Positions 1 through 9,508 are shown, counted from the stretch's first letter. The stretch is DNA of 64,000 nucleotides from Chroococcidiopsis sp. CCMEE 29 (GCF_023558375.1 NZ_CP083761.1:434001-498000), one strand, 5' to 3'. Notes: generated by a model from the sequence alone, not told the origin. Translations and numbers: made by a program.

Positions 1-483
1 TAAGTCATCTTCTCCGCGAGTTTCTAGAGTCTGCAAGTCTAGTGCGTAGGGTTTACCTCCTTCCCACAGCGCTAAGAGTTTATCTGGTAGCGCCAGCACT
101 GAGGTGTTGGCTACGTTCTTAATTGGTTTAAACCATTGATTCCAGATTGGACCGGGTGTGGTCATGCCATAGTTACCGTAGAGAAGTTGATCCGCTGCTA
201 CTTCTTCTTTGTATTCTTTTGTTTGAACGTAGCGATACAGTCCGGTTGCTCCCGCATCAGTAAAATGCACTGCAAGAATTGCACCATCGCCATCAAACCA
301 GTGTCCCATCCGCTTGCCACCACGTTCTAACCTAGCTGGACCATTGCGGTAGAGTGTGCCGCGCAAGCCTGCTGGGATCTCACCAGAAAGGATAGGTAAG
401 GCAGTGGAGGGAAACTCTGCGACGGGTTGGGCGATTGCTTTTGCCCAAGCTTTCTGTGTTGACGGTTTGCTTGTTGTGTGCAT
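1..483 (-). CDS. Carotenoid oxygenase family protein, N-terminal part (runs off left edge)
   Basis: The frame opens with ATG at 483 on the minus strand and leaves the window without a stop, so only the first 161 residues are visible. My translation shows GEIPAGLRGTLYRNGP at residues 34-49 and GHWFDGDGAI at 60-69, the N-terminal signatures of carotenoid cleavage dioxygenases (RPE65/Ccd family). Family members cleave a conjugated double bond of a carotenoid or apocarotenoid using non-haem Fe(II) bound by four His. Those His lie beyond the edge, so substrate and activity cannot be judged. No clear Shine-Dalgarno sequence precedes the ATG. The family call is firm; the precise reaction is unknown. 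Confidence 0.88.
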   Translation of the reverse strand, partial: MHTTSKPSTQKAWAKAIAQPVAEFPSTALPILSGEIPAGLRGTLYRNGPARLERGGKRMGHWFDGDGAILAVHFTDAGATGLYRYVQTKEYKEEVAADQLLYGNYGMTTPGPIWNQWFKPIKNVANTSVLALPDKLLALWEGGKPYALDLQTLETRGEDDL

Positions 484-642
484 TCTTAGGCTAGTCACTG
501 TGCTAACAACCAAAGTTTCTACTTTAATTCGATTGTGATTGTGACTGGCTTTTCATACCTCATCCAGAAGTTAAATCAATCGACTTGTTGCAAAAGTACC
601 TAGCCAACTCAATTCGCGGCTACACAAGCTAAGTCTGCCGGC

Positions 643-657
643 GCGGACTGCCTCCGC
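643..657. repeat. Short hairpin element upstream of the MscS gene
   Basis: GCGGA-CTGCC-TCCGC forms a perfect 5-bp stem with a 5-base loop inside a GC-rich patch (about 633-661) in otherwise AT-rich spacer. It looks like one of the small interspersed palindromes common in cyanobacterial spacers. No T-tract follows, so it is not a typical terminator. Confidence 0.4.
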
Positions 658-735
658 AGGCTTTGTTAGTAAAATGATGCAGGACAAATTTCTAAGCTTG
701 CTGTCTAAAATCATCTCTAATTCCAAATTTAGCCA

Positions 736-1629
736 ATGAATGCTCTGATCCAAGAAATTCAATCGAGTTTGCTGCATCTAGTTGGTAATAGTATTGAAGC
801 GCTGCCAGCCTTCTTAGCGGCGATCGCCATCCTCTTGATAACCCGCTATGCAGCCACTGCAACTCGGAGAATGTCTGGTATCGCGGGAAAACGGATGCTA
901 AAAAGTACATCTTTGCGATTGCTGCTAGTGCAGACCACTTACGTGGCAACTTGGGTAGCAGGAGTCTTGTTCGCCTGTGTCATTGCTTTTCCAGACTTAC
1001 GGCTAGGAGACATCATTGGTCTTTTAGGTTTGGGTTCAGTAGCGTTTGGCTTCGCTTTTCAGGATATTTTTAAGAATTTCTTAGCCGGGATACTGCTGTT
1101 ATTGGATGAGCCGTTTCGTTTAGGCGATCAGATAATTGTTAAGGACTTTGAAGGTACAGTTGAAGAGATTTCTATTCGCTCTACCCAACTCATAACTTAT
1201 CAGGGAGAGCGAGTCGTAATACCTAATTCCATTGTATTTACCAGTCCCGTGCAGGTACTTACAGCCATGTCTCACCGTCGGACTGATTTAGAGTTAGGAG
1301 TTGACTATAATACTGACCTAGCCAGCGCTATTCCAATTCTGCTTGAAACTTTAAGTAGCGTCCAGGGAGTTGTATCCAAGCCAGCACCAGAAGTAGAGGC
1401 GGTAGGTTTTGGTGATAGCTCGATTGACCTGATGGTACGTTACTGGTCATTGCCACAAAAAGTACACGTGCGCCATACCAGAAGTCGGGTTATTGTTGCA
1501 CTCAAACAAGCGTGCGATCGCGCTGGCATTAATATTCCCTATCCAATTCGTACAGTTTACTACTACGACCAGGAGCAGTTCAGTGACTACCTTCCTGCCT
1601 CAGCTGATGGCAATTCAACTAAAGCATGA
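736..1629 (+). CDS. Small-conductance mechanosensitive channel, MscS family
   Basis: A 297-residue inner-membrane protein. Hydrophobic segments lie at about 23-37, 62-84 and 91-123; the last carries the pore-lining helix with SVAFGFAFQDIFKNFLAG (101-118), followed by FRLGDQI (127-133) and VVIPNS (160-165) of the MscS beta domain. This is the core three-helix architecture without long sensor extensions. MscS channels open under membrane tension and release solutes during hypo-osmotic shock. The start is the ATG at 736; no strong Shine-Dalgarno is visible. It is followed on the same strand, after about 90 bases, by an unrelated membrane protein. Family certain; gating properties and ion preference unknown. 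Confidence 0.93.
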   Translation: MNALIQEIQSSLLHLVGNSIEALPAFLAAIAILLITRYAATATRRMSGIAGKRMLKSTSLRLLLVQTTYVATWVAGVLFACVIAFPDLRLGDIIGLLGLGSVAFGFAFQDIFKNFLAGILLLLDEPFRLGDQIIVKDFEGTVEEISIRSTQLITYQGERVVIPNSIVFTSPVQVLTAMSHRRTDLELGVDYNTDLASAIPILLETLSSVQGVVSKPAPEVEAVGFGDSSIDLMVRYWSLPQKVHVRHTRSRVIVALKQACDRAGINIPYPIRTVYYYDQEQFSDYLPASADGNSTKA

Positions 1630-1720
1630 AATTTCTATGGAAGTCATAGCTACATAATAAGAGATGCTTTAGACCGTCGTAAGAATTTGCCTTGTCAATG
1701 TCCTGCCAGATAACAGAGCA

Positions 1721-2896
1721 ATGAATCGAGTCTTTTCACCTCTCCAACAATTCCTCATCACCTGGCTGCTGTTCCTAGTAACAGGTTGGGTGACACTAAG
1801 AGCCATGAGCTACGTGGGTGAGCTACTTAGCATTTTAATCACGGCAGGGCTGATTGCTTTTTTTCTCAACTATGCCGTCGCTGTTCTGCGACCCTTCTTA
1901 CCTCGGACTTTAGCAGCGGTACTCGTCTATTTAGTGACGGGTTTGGCGGTTGTAATTCTTGCCTTGACACTAGTGCCGCTGGTGTTTAACCAAGCGCGGC
2001 AGTTAGTGATAAATTTTCCGTTCCTGCTAAAGTCTGCCCAGGAGCAATTGACCACCTTTCAAACGTGGAGTGCCGAGCATAATTTACCGTTTGATGTCCA
2101 GATTCTAATATCGCAACTACTGGCGCGAGTGCAAACTCAGGCTGAAGCGATCGCTACTAAAGGCTTGGGCTTGGTAGTAGGCACATTTAATTGGGTCTTA
2201 GACTTGATTTTGATCCTAGTGCTGTCCTTTTACATGCTCGTTGATAGTGAGCGAGTTTGGCTAGGTCTGACCAGGATTTTTTCACCCAAAATTCGCTTCG
2301 GTTTGACAGAAGCGCTGCAACGCAATCTCCAGCGGTTTGTTTTTGGTCAGCTATTATTGGGTCTGTTTATGGCTATTACTCTGACCCCAGCCTTCTGGAT
2401 ATTACGAGTTCCCTTTTTTCTGTTATTTGCGGTTTTCATTGGCTTAATGGAAGTGATTCCTTTTATAGGGGCGACTTTAGGAATAGCAGCGGTAGCTACA
2501 GTAGTAGCGTTTATTGATTGGTGGCTAGCGCTACAAGTGTTGGTGGTAGCAGTGGCACTTCAGCAGGTGAAAGATAACCTGCTGGCTCCCCGACTCATGG
2601 GCAACCTCACAGGTCTATCACCAGTAATTATTTTTGTTTCCCTACTAATAGGAGGCCAATTGGGCGGACTGCTAGGGGTAATTCTGGCGATTCCACTCAC
2701 GGGTGTTGGGAAAAGTCTGGCAGAAATTATTCTCGATCCGACTCTGCCACCCCAAACTGGAGCATTCTTCCACAATCCTTTTGACCAGGATACGGCAAGT
2801 CCAGAGTCAGAATCTGCTGCAGATACGATCAATTATGAACTCATACCAAGTCGCGGACAGTCGTACAAACAAAAGCAGGGGAAGCAGGAGGAGTAG
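1721..2896 (+). CDS. AI-2E family transporter (PerM/YdiK-like)
   Basis: A 391-residue polytopic membrane protein with hydrophobic segments through residues 1-330 and a hydrophilic C-terminal tail of about 50 residues. The late motif GLSPVIIFVSLLIGG followed by GLLGVILAIPLTGV is the conserved C-terminal signature of the AI-2E/PerM family. Some members were linked to autoinducer-2 export and others to Na+/H+ antiport, so the name does not fix a substrate. The tail (after about residue 340) is poorly conserved and rich in Ser, Gln and Lys. It follows the MscS gene on the same strand; the two may be cotranscribed, but nothing shows a functional link. Confidence 0.85.
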   Translation: MNRVFSPLQQFLITWLLFLVTGWVTLRAMSYVGELLSILITAGLIAFFLNYAVAVLRPFLPRTLAAVLVYLVTGLAVVILALTLVPLVFNQARQLVINFPFLLKSAQEQLTTFQTWSAEHNLPFDVQILISQLLARVQTQAEAIATKGLGLVVGTFNWVLDLILILVLSFYMLVDSERVWLGLTRIFSPKIRFGLTEALQRNLQRFVFGQLLLGLFMAITLTPAFWILRVPFFLLFAVFIGLMEVIPFIGATLGIAAVATVVAFIDWWLALQVLVVAVALQQVKDNLLAPRLMGNLTGLSPVIIFVSLLIGGQLGGLLGVILAIPLTGVGKSLAEIILDPTLPPQTGAFFHNPFDQDTASPESESAADTINYELIPSRGQSYKQKQGKQEE

Positions 2897-3003
2897 GAAT
2901 AGTTTTGAATTTTGAGTTACCGAGACTGGTTTGATTCAAAACGTAACAGTTAGAACTTAAAACTACTTTGTCCCCTAACCCCGGGTCCCTTTTTGGTCAG
3001 GCT

Positions 3004-5706
3004 CTAACGTGGTAGATAAGCAATTGGATTGACTGCTTTCTTGCCCAGTGCATGCACCTCAAAATGAAGGTGGGGACCGGTACTAAAGCCAGTGCTACCC
3101 ATCTCAGAAATTTGCTGACCTTGCTGAACCTGTTGACCCGCCTGTACCAGAATTCGTTTGTTGTGGGCATAGCGAGTTAGAGTCCCATCGGCATGTTTAA
3201 TATCCACAAGATTGCCATAACCACCAGAATTCCAGCCTGCCTTAACCACAACACCCGGAGCAGCTGCAACAATCGGTGTTCCAATTGGAGCTGCAATGTC
3301 AATTCCTTTGTGCATCCGTCCCCAGCGCCAACCGTAGCCAGAAGTTAGGGCACCCTTGGCGGGCCAAATGAAACCTTTGAAGGAATCTGAACCACTTTTG
3401 GGCAAATAGGTATCTACTGCTCCCAAAGGCGGTAACTCTGGACTAACTTGCTGCCCACTCAGATTCTCAAGTGATTCAGCAGCGTCTATACCGATGGGTG
3501 TCGTTGCCAACGTTTCCTTATTCCTAGCCCCCGATGCAGCTGATTTTGCTGGAATTGAACGTCGTTTTTGCCCAGTTGGCTGTAAAGTCTTAGCCGCTTG
3601 AGCCACACGGAACTCAGGATTAATTGGTTGATTAGCTGTTGGGCTAGACTGGAATTGCTGCTTGAGCACTTCAGAGGACTTGGCTGCTACACCAGGCACA
3701 ACTTGACTAACCGTGTTTTGGGCGTAGTACTTTTGCCGTAATTTTTGGATGTCATTACGCAAGTTCTGGACATACAGCTCAGATTGCAGTTCAGGTTTCG
3801 CTGCTGACTGCGTTAGTTGAGTTTTTTCAAACGTCGGCGAACTGACTTTGACCGTATCGTCATCTGAAATATTACCACCTATGCCAGTATAGGCGGCACC
3901 TAAAGACTGTGTTCTAGCTAGCACATCAGGTAGCACTGAAGCTCTTCCTGATTGCGAGTCAGATACTGGATTAAACGCCATAGATGCCGACATTTCAGAC
4001 TGAGAGGCAGGAATTTTAATCTGTTGATTAATTTCCAGTAAATTTGGATCGGCTAAATTATTAGCCTTGATGATTTCGGCAAGCGGCACACTATGAGTAC
4101 TAGCGATCGCTGTCAGTGTATCTCCGGCCTTTACCTGATAGTTTATCTCTGTCGCTGGAAACACCAAATTTGGTTCATTAACAATAGCCTTTGGCACCGG
4201 AGGAACCGTGACGGCGGCTTTCATCTGCTGGTGAGGCTGTGTTAAGTCGAACTCCTTGCTTTCGTTGCTTGTAATCGTTTGTAGGGGTAGCGAAGCAAGC
4301 TGTTGTTGCCTATCAGCCGTTGATTGACTGGCAGTGCTAGTGGATTTAAAAGTAGGGATTTTAATCTGTTGATTAATTCCTAGTAGATTTGGATTAGTTA
4401 AGTGATTAGCGCGAACGAGTTTGGAGATCGGCACACCCTGAGTGCTGGCGATCGCTGTTAACGTATCTCCAGCTTTTACCTGATAATCTATTTCCGCTGA
4501 CGGTATGACCACGGTTGGTTGATCGACAGCAGTTTTTGGCAGCTCAGGCACCACTGTTACCGCTGCTGGCTGTTGCAACTTCTCCGAGCCGACAACCGCG
4601 ATTTCTTCCGCTGCCACTTCTGGCTGCGCGCTCGCCATAGATTGTTGCTGAGCCGCACCTACCGTCAATGGAGGCAAGCTTTCCTGTTTAAGAGTTTGCG
4701 ACTCTGCTTTTTGTACCTCAGGCGTTACAACTACCGCTGCTGGCTGCTGTTGCGACTCTACCACTTGCGGCGATCGTAAGCTTGGCTGTTGTTGCTTGGT
4801 CACCCTCACAGCGAACGGAGCCCAGCTTTCCTGGTTGGTACTTTTCTTCTGATTGGTAGAAACTGCCTTAAGTGAATCCTTAACAGGTATAGATGAATTA
4901 TTCGACTCCTCATACCTCAACTCCGCCAGACCATCTTTTAAGCGGTTTGGTGTTTGCTTTAAGCGGTTAATTAAAAGCCTTTGCTTCGCTGTCGAAGCAC
5001 TACTTGCTTGATTGATAACTGGTACTGATTTCTCTAATGGCTCTGATGCTGCTAATACTGATAGTTTCAGCTGGCTGCTGTTTACTTCATCAGATTTAGA
5101 GGGAGTTGCAGCAGTCTTCAACCTGTGAATCAGCCTCACTTGGTGACTTTTTACCACTTCAGCTTGGAGATCAGCTTGCTTAGGGATGCTGTTAGCAGCT
5201 GCACCTATTAAGCCTTCAGACAACCCTTTTTGCTTGAAAGGCTGCGTTAATTTTGCAGCGGTATTTGGCTGAGCTTTTTGAGCTCCCTGACTAAGCTTTT
5301 GCCTTTTTTGTACCGAACGTTCAACTACAGGTAGCGCTGGGATTGAAACCGTTTCTGCTGCCAGTTGTACTAGCGGAGTGGGCGTCACTATTGTAGAGAA
5401 AACTGACTTCTCTACTTCCGGTTCCACATGATCGATACTCCCAGCTTGACCAGCTACTGTCTGCTCGTTAGTTAATGGCTCAGATGCCGGAGCGCTATCA
5501 CTGGGTCGGATCAGTAAAAGATTGGACGCTCCCGTTGAGATTATTAAGCCAATCATAGCGGCTGAAGTCCGAACTGGTCGCTTAACCGCTGGTTGAACTC
5601 GCCGCTTGACTTTTAGCTGAGCCGGCTTGAATTGTTCCTCCAGGTTTTTATTACTGGCAGTACAGGCAGGAACAGCCTTAACCTTCTTCGTCCATGCTCG
5701 TTTCAA
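3004..5706 (-). CDS. LysM-domain M23 metallopeptidase (cell-wall hydrolase)
   Basis: A large envelope protein. I chose the TTG at 5706 because AGGAGG lies six bases upstream (5713-5718, minus strand); the same frame reaches back to a TTG at 5754 that lacks such a site. In the 900-residue version a basic N-terminus precedes one hydrophobic segment (MIGLIISTGASNLLLI), then a long Gln/Ser/Pro/Lys-rich region. Two LysM domains (YQVKAGDTLTAIAS...IKIP) start near residues 405 and 520 and bind peptidoglycan. The C-terminal domain has HKGIDIAAP, the Zn-ligand HxxxD, and HLHFE with the HxH motif of active M23 endopeptidases. Likely role: periplasmic peptide cross-link cleavage in growth or septation. 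The long linkers may span the thick cyanobacterial wall. Confidence 0.93.
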   Translation of the reverse strand: MKRAWTKKVKAVPACTASNKNLEEQFKPAQLKVKRRVQPAVKRPVRTSAAMIGLIISTGASNLLLIRPSDSAPASEPLTNEQTVAGQAGSIDHVEPEVEKSVFSTIVTPTPLVQLAAETVSIPALPVVERSVQKRQKLSQGAQKAQPNTAAKLTQPFKQKGLSEGLIGAAANSIPKQADLQAEVVKSHQVRLIHRLKTAATPSKSDEVNSSQLKLSVLAASEPLEKSVPVINQASSASTAKQRLLINRLKQTPNRLKDGLAELRYEESNNSSIPVKDSLKAVSTNQKKSTNQESWAPFAVRVTKQQQPSLRSPQVVESQQQPAAVVVTPEVQKAESQTLKQESLPPLTVGAAQQQSMASAQPEVAAEEIAVVGSEKLQQPAAVTVVPELPKTAVDQPTVVIPSAEIDYQVKAGDTLTAIASTQGVPISKLVRANHLTNPNLLGINQQIKIPTFKSTSTASQSTADRQQQLASLPLQTITSNESKEFDLTQPHQQMKAAVTVPPVPKAIVNEPNLVFPATEINYQVKAGDTLTAIASTHSVPLAEIIKANNLADPNLLEINQQIKIPASQSEMSASMAFNPVSDSQSGRASVLPDVLARTQSLGAAYTGIGGNISDDDTVKVSSPTFEKTQLTQSAAKPELQSELYVQNLRNDIQKLRQKYYAQNTVSQVVPGVAAKSSEVLKQQFQSSPTANQPINPEFRVAQAAKTLQPTGQKRRSIPAKSAASGARNKETLATTPIGIDAAESLENLSGQQVSPELPPLGAVDTYLPKSGSDSFKGFIWPAKGALTSGYGWRWGRMHKGIDIAAPIGTPIVAAAPGVVVKAGWNSGGYGNLVDIKHADGTLTRYAHNKRILVQAGQQVQQGQQISEMGSTGFSTGPHLHFEVHALGKKAVNPIAYLPR

Positions 5707-5712
5707 AAATGA

Positions 5713-5718
5713 CCTCCT
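5713..5718 (-). promoter_or_regulatory. Strong Shine-Dalgarno site deciding the M23 peptidase start
   Basis: Minus-strand AGGAGG with six bases before TTG at 5706. It lies inside the longer possible reading frame starting at 5754, arguing that translation really begins at the internal TTG. Confidence 0.65.
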
Positions 5719-5754
5719 ATAAGCACTAGCGCTTAACTGGCATTGCTTTATCAA

Positions 5755-6449
5755 TTTATTGGATTCATTACCAGTTAAAGATTTAGAGCATTGTAAAAAC
5801 TAACCAACCTCACACCCAGTAGACATTAACTTAGGCAAGCTTACTAGGCATTTTTGATTTAGACAAGTTTACATGAATTGGCAGAAATTTTAATTTTTTA
5901 GTTTTCCTGCCAAATTCACTCCTGAAAAGCTTTGGTGTTGCTTCTGTGCTTGTCATGCTCATAAAGTACCTTTAATCGGGGTTAATATCTTCCCAAATAC
6001 CAGGCAGTCACCGTGCTGGCATAGCCGTTTTCATTCAACTAAGCATAAGCTACCCCTGTCTAAAGCAGTGATAAGCATTCTGTTGTCTACTTCTCCAAAG
6101 TTCAGCACCTCATTTGTTGAATACAACAGGAGACTCTACGCCGATTTTTCCGTTTTAGGCAAGCGTACAAATTTTGCCACATCATCGCCAACCAAGCAAA
6201 ATATTCGTTTAAGCACAATAGCTTAAAATGCTAATTTTGCTTGATTTTAAGGCTTTTGAGCCTCGTGGAGCGATAAATTTTGGATGAATAAAATCTATTG
6301 CACCAATGCTGCTGCTAATTTGCTTTCCTATAGAAATTTCTTATCTTAAATCCCTTTGTTTAGATATATACGTCACTCAAGGATTTGGGTTAGCGTACTG
6401 GATGTTGTGTATAACTTGATGCCTAGATATTTTACTGTCAAGGCAAAAT
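5755..6449. other. Intergenic region upstream of the M23 peptidase gene
   Basis: About 700 bases without a credible gene on either strand. It is AT-rich with many stops in all frames. As some LysM/M23 genes are controlled by c-di-AMP riboswitches, I looked for that core on the minus strand and did not recognise it. Nothing else here can be supported. Confidence 0.5.
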
Positions 6450-6911
6450 TCACGCTAAATAGCCGAGTTGACGACGGGCTTCAAATAGACCTACAGCTAC
6501 ACTAACTGAGAGGTTTAAGCTCCGAACTTTTGGTTGCGTCATTGGAATGTAGAGGCTTGCCGCGCAAGCCGAGATAACTGCTGTTGGCAACCCAGTAGTT
6601 TCGCTGCCAAATAACAGCCAGTCATCAACTTGAAATTGGAAGTGGATATAGTTATAACTGCCAGCTACACTGAAGCCAAGCCATCGACCCCCACGTTGTT
6701 GATGGTAGGTTTGAAAGGCATCGAGAGAGTCGTGATAGTGCAATTTAACATAAGGCCAGTAATCTAATCCGGCTCGTTTCAGATAGCGATCGCTAATTTC
6801 AAATCCCAGAGGTCCCACTAAATGTAATTCTGTACCCGTAGCGGCGCAGGTACGGGCAATATTGCCAGTATTGGGGGGAATTTGGGGATGAATTAAGACG
6901 ACCTGAGGCAT
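6450..6911 (-). CDS. trmL: tRNA (cytidine(34)-2'-O)-methyltransferase TrmL
   Basis: 153 residues, the normal length of this minimal SpoU/TrmD (SPOUT) methyltransferase. It methylates the 2'-OH of the wobble nucleotide of tRNA-Leu isoacceptors using S-adenosylmethionine. Visible family motifs are the N-terminal HPQIPPNTGNIARTCAATG, then LLFGSETTGLP, and IPMTQPKVRSLNLSVSVAV near the C-terminus, which together form the trefoil-knot cofactor site. There is no N-terminal RNA-binding extension, as expected for TrmL. It stands alone between two long spacers. Confident call. Confidence 0.94.
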   Translation of the reverse strand: MPQVVLIHPQIPPNTGNIARTCAATGTELHLVGPLGFEISDRYLKRAGLDYWPYVKLHYHDSLDAFQTYHQQRGGRWLGFSVAGSYNYIHFQFQVDDWLLFGSETTGLPTAVISACAASLYIPMTQPKVRSLNLSVSVAVGLFEARRQLGYLA

Positions 6912-6956
6912 TCGGAACCATTTGACCTGACTTGGAAAATTATTACGGCTGCTATC

Positions 6957-6988
6957 AATTTTGGATTTTGGATTTTGGATTTTGGATT
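6957..6988. repeat. Heptamer tandem repeat (ATTTTGG type)
   Basis: Four consecutive units of ATTTTGG in the spacer between trmL and gshA. The same repeat recurs at least seven more times in the window, including inside genes. Typical of cyanobacterial short tandemly repeated repetitive sequences. Confidence 0.85.
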
Positions 6989-7196
6989 GATAAACCCTTG
7001 CTACAAGACACTTGTAGAGTAGCCTATTGTAGCCTTACTAACCGAGAAGGGTAGTACAGACTGTGCCACAGCTCGCGATAATCCATAGGTTTTTTTTATG
7101 CTAGTAAACTAGAGCAGATTGATTAAATATTCTAAATTATGCTTGATTAGTGGTCAGTTATCACTTATATTCACTGCCATTACTCAAAACTCCATG

Positions 7197-7268
7197 TTAA
7201 GCGACTAAAGGTAAGTATTCGCCCCTCGCCCTTGGACTCAAAATCCAGTGTTAAGCGACTAAAGGTGA
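7197..7268. repeat. Direct duplication of the gshA 3' end
   Basis: GTTAAGCGACTAAAGGT occurs at 7250 (covering the last gshA codons and stop) and again about 52 bases downstream of it at about 7198. The bases before each copy are also similar (CTCCAT versus ATCCAG). The outer copy would still read as the last residues plus stop of GshA. This looks like a small tandem duplication of the gene's tail. Confidence 0.7.
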
Positions 7269-8402
7269 GCATAGCTTGTCTTCTAGTTCTAATTCTCGTT
7301 CCCGCATAGCTAGAATAGCCTGAATCAAAACTAGTCTGGGGTCGAAGCCGTAAGAGTGCAGTTTCAACCACTGCTGCGCTTCGTTTCCTTCCCGGATTAT
7401 TTTTAGCAAAGGAGAGAGGAAACAGTTGAAGCCTCGTTGTTTAGCGATCGCCCATACTTCCTGATAAATTTCTGCAATCCAATCTCTGGCTATAATCCTT
7501 CTGCCGTCTTGCCAGTGTCTGAGCTGTGCATCGAGGCTATGCTGGGCAGCGGCGATTTCGTTAGCATCTGTTAGAGCAACCAGTTCTTCAGCACGGTTTG
7601 TGGCACTAATGGTACTCTTTTCCAGTGGGTCAAGTCCTGGATCTTCAATTAGCTGCCATAGACGAGCTTCTAGCAAGGCGGCGATCGCTAGCAGGGAAAT
7701 GGGGTCAGTGACCAGATCGCAGATTCTTAGTTCGAGACGATTTAGGTCATAAGGACGGCGATCGCCATTGGGTCGGACCGATACCCAGAGGTGGCGGACA
7801 TTTTGCATCTGCCCTGCTGCTAGTTGAGCTTTAACCCATTGGATATGATCGGCGTGGCTTTCAAACAGTGGGACATGGGATGGGGTTTTGGGAAAGAGCC
7901 CCCAGCGAGTGGAGTGATATCCAGTGATTTTGCCATCGAGGAAAGGAGACGAGGCACTAAGAGCAAGGTATAGAGGCGCTTCAACCCGGATCAGGCGACA
8001 CGCCCGCATCAGCAGTTCTGGGTCACTAATACCGACGTTGATATGAACACTAGCAGTAACAACCTTGGTACCATAAGTCTGTTCAATGTAGTCGTGATAA
8101 GAATTATTGGGATCTGAGCGGTGGAAGCGATCGCCTCCACCTAGAGACAAGGTACTGCCAGGAATCAGCGTGTAATTGCCCAAGCGTTTTAAGTATTCTC
8201 GTAACCGTAGCCGAGGCCGTAGCAGATCGCACAACAGCTTTTCATACTGCTGCGAGGGTGCGGTTGTATATTCAACATTGCGGCTATCTGGCTCCCGTAC
8301 AAATCCGTCTAGAGATGCCACAATTCGGTCTGACATACCAACAATCTCGCCGGTTGGTTTCCCTGTGTACATCTCAATCTCGAAGCCTTTTAATAGCAGC
8401 AC
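7251..8402 (-). CDS. gshA: Glutamate-cysteine ligase, cyanobacterial type
   Basis: 383 residues. It catalyses the ATP-dependent first step of glutathione synthesis, joining glutamate to cysteine. The sequence matches the cyanobacterial GCS2-like family: LLLKGFEIEMYTGKPTGEIVG at the N-terminus, NVEYTTAPS near residue 43, TLIPGSTLSLGGGDRF near 78, VTASVHINVGI near 115 and NRLELRICDLVTDP near 220. The start is GTG at 8402, supported by GAGGAG a few bases upstream. No gshB is nearby, as usual in cyanobacteria. Its 3' end is partly duplicated just downstream. Confident. Confidence 0.93.
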   Translation of the reverse strand: MLLLKGFEIEMYTGKPTGEIVGMSDRIVASLDGFVREPDSRNVEYTTAPSQQYEKLLCDLLRPRLRLREYLKRLGNYTLIPGSTLSLGGGDRFHRSDPNNSYHDYIEQTYGTKVVTASVHINVGISDPELLMRACRLIRVEAPLYLALSASSPFLDGKITGYHSTRWGLFPKTPSHVPLFESHADHIQWVKAQLAAGQMQNVRHLWVSVRPNGDRRPYDLNRLELRICDLVTDPISLLAIAALLEARLWQLIEDPGLDPLEKSTISATNRAEELVALTDANEIAAAQHSLDAQLRHWQDGRRIIARDWIAEIYQEVWAIAKQRGFNCFLSPLLKIIREGNEAQQWLKLHSYGFDPRLVLIQAILAMRERELELEDKLCSPLVA

Positions 8403-8492
8403 GTTTTTCTCCTCGGCTCTTCGGTGAGTAATAGTTACGCACTAAAGTGTATCGAGATAGACGGAAAATTGCATCTACCCTTAGGGAAGCGA

Positions 8493-8520
8493 TTAGGGGT
8501 TAGGGGTTAGGGGTTAGGGT
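8493..8520. repeat. Tandem repeat TTAGGGG
   Basis: Four units of the heptamer TTAGGGG between the HDAC-like gene and gshA. The same motif occurs at 24587-24621 and, inverted, near 26510. Confidence 0.8.
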
Positions 8521-8542
8521 ACCTCGGCTGGGTAGTGCTACA

Positions 8543-9508
8543 TCAAAGTCGATTTTGGTGATAAACCTCACTAGCAGCACGGTGTACTAGGGAGTGGCGA
8601 TAGACCAAGCTCTTGAGGTCGTCAGCATAACCGCCTCCGATGACACAAGCGATGGGATATCCAGCAGCAACGCAGGTACTCAGAACTTGCATTTCGCGGC
8701 GGAAGATACCAGTGTCTGTCAAAGCTAATTTTCCCAGGCGATCGCCTGCATGGGTATCAACTCCAGCATCATACAGCACCAAATCTGGCTGAAACTCAGA
8801 TAGTAAATTGGGCAGATACTCAGCTAGCGTTTGCAGATAAGCATCATCCTCCATGCCAACTGGTAGAGGCACATCCAAGTTGCTTTTTTGCTTTGTGCCA
8901 GGAAAATTGACCTCGCAGTGCATTGAGAAGGTAAAGACACTGGGGTCATCTTGGAAGATAAAAGCAGTGCCATCGCCTTGATGGACATCTAGATCGACAA
9001 TGAGAACTTTGCGGACTAGATTAAGTTGCTGTAAGACCCGGGCGGCGATCGCTAGATCGTTAAAGATACAAAAACCAGACCCATAATCAGGAAAAGCATG
9101 ATGAGTTCCACCAGCGGTATTGCAAGCTAGTCCCTGACTGAGTGCCAACTGTGCTGTTAAAATTGTGCCGCCTACTGCTGTGCGGGTGCGGTTCACCAGT
9201 GCTGGACTCCAAGGCAACCCAATCCGTCGCTGTGCTTTGGTATCTAGTGTTCCTTCACAATAAGCCTGAACATACTCAGAAGTGTGAACTTGCTCAATCC
9301 ACTCTTGAGGCGGTAGTTTGGGTGTGTGAAATTGTTCTGAATATGCCACCCCATCGGCTACAAGTAGCTCATAAAGTTGATTGAACTTTGACATCGGGAA
9401 GCGATGACCCTCAGGCAGAGGGGCAACATAATCTGAGTGATAAACTAGCGGCAAGTCCATTGAAAGGAGGGAGTAGGGGCAGAGGTTTAGCCGAATTGCC
9501 TGTTTCAT
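8543..9508 (-). CDS. Histone deacetylase family (HDAC-like) amidohydrolase
   Basis: 321 residues from the first ATG; an internal ATG at 9460 (MDLPLVYHSDY) fits the usual family N-terminus better, and neither has a clear ribosome site. Class II HDAC-like deacetylase features: GGTHHAFPDYGSGFCIFNDLAIAA (His-His charge relay and substrate pocket), VLIVDLDVHQGDGTA (Asp and His zinc ligands), DAGVDTHAGDRLGKL (third ligand Asp) and CVIGGGY. All zinc-binding residues are present, so it should be active. Bacterial relatives act on acetylated polyamines, acetoin-type substrates or protein lysines; the substrate here is unknown. Monocistronic in appearance. Confidence 0.88.
   Translation of the reverse strand: MKQAIRLNLCPYSLLSMDLPLVYHSDYVAPLPEGHRFPMSKFNQLYELLVADGVAYSEQFHTPKLPPQEWIEQVHTSEYVQAYCEGTLDTKAQRRIGLPWSPALVNRTRTAVGGTILTAQLALSQGLACNTAGGTHHAFPDYGSGFCIFNDLAIAARVLQQLNLVRKVLIVDLDVHQGDGTAFIFQDDPSVFTFSMHCEVNFPGTKQKSNLDVPLPVGMEDDAYLQTLAEYLPNLLSEFQPDLVLYDAGVDTHAGDRLGKLALTDTGIFRREMQVLSTCVAAGYPIACVIGGGYADDLKSLVYRHSLVHRAASEVYHQNRL

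Noticed and set aside
5755-6449. Possible c-di-AMP riboswitch before the LysM/M23 peptidase gene
   Set aside because: Such riboswitches often precede this gene type, but I could not recognise the conserved core on the minus strand.
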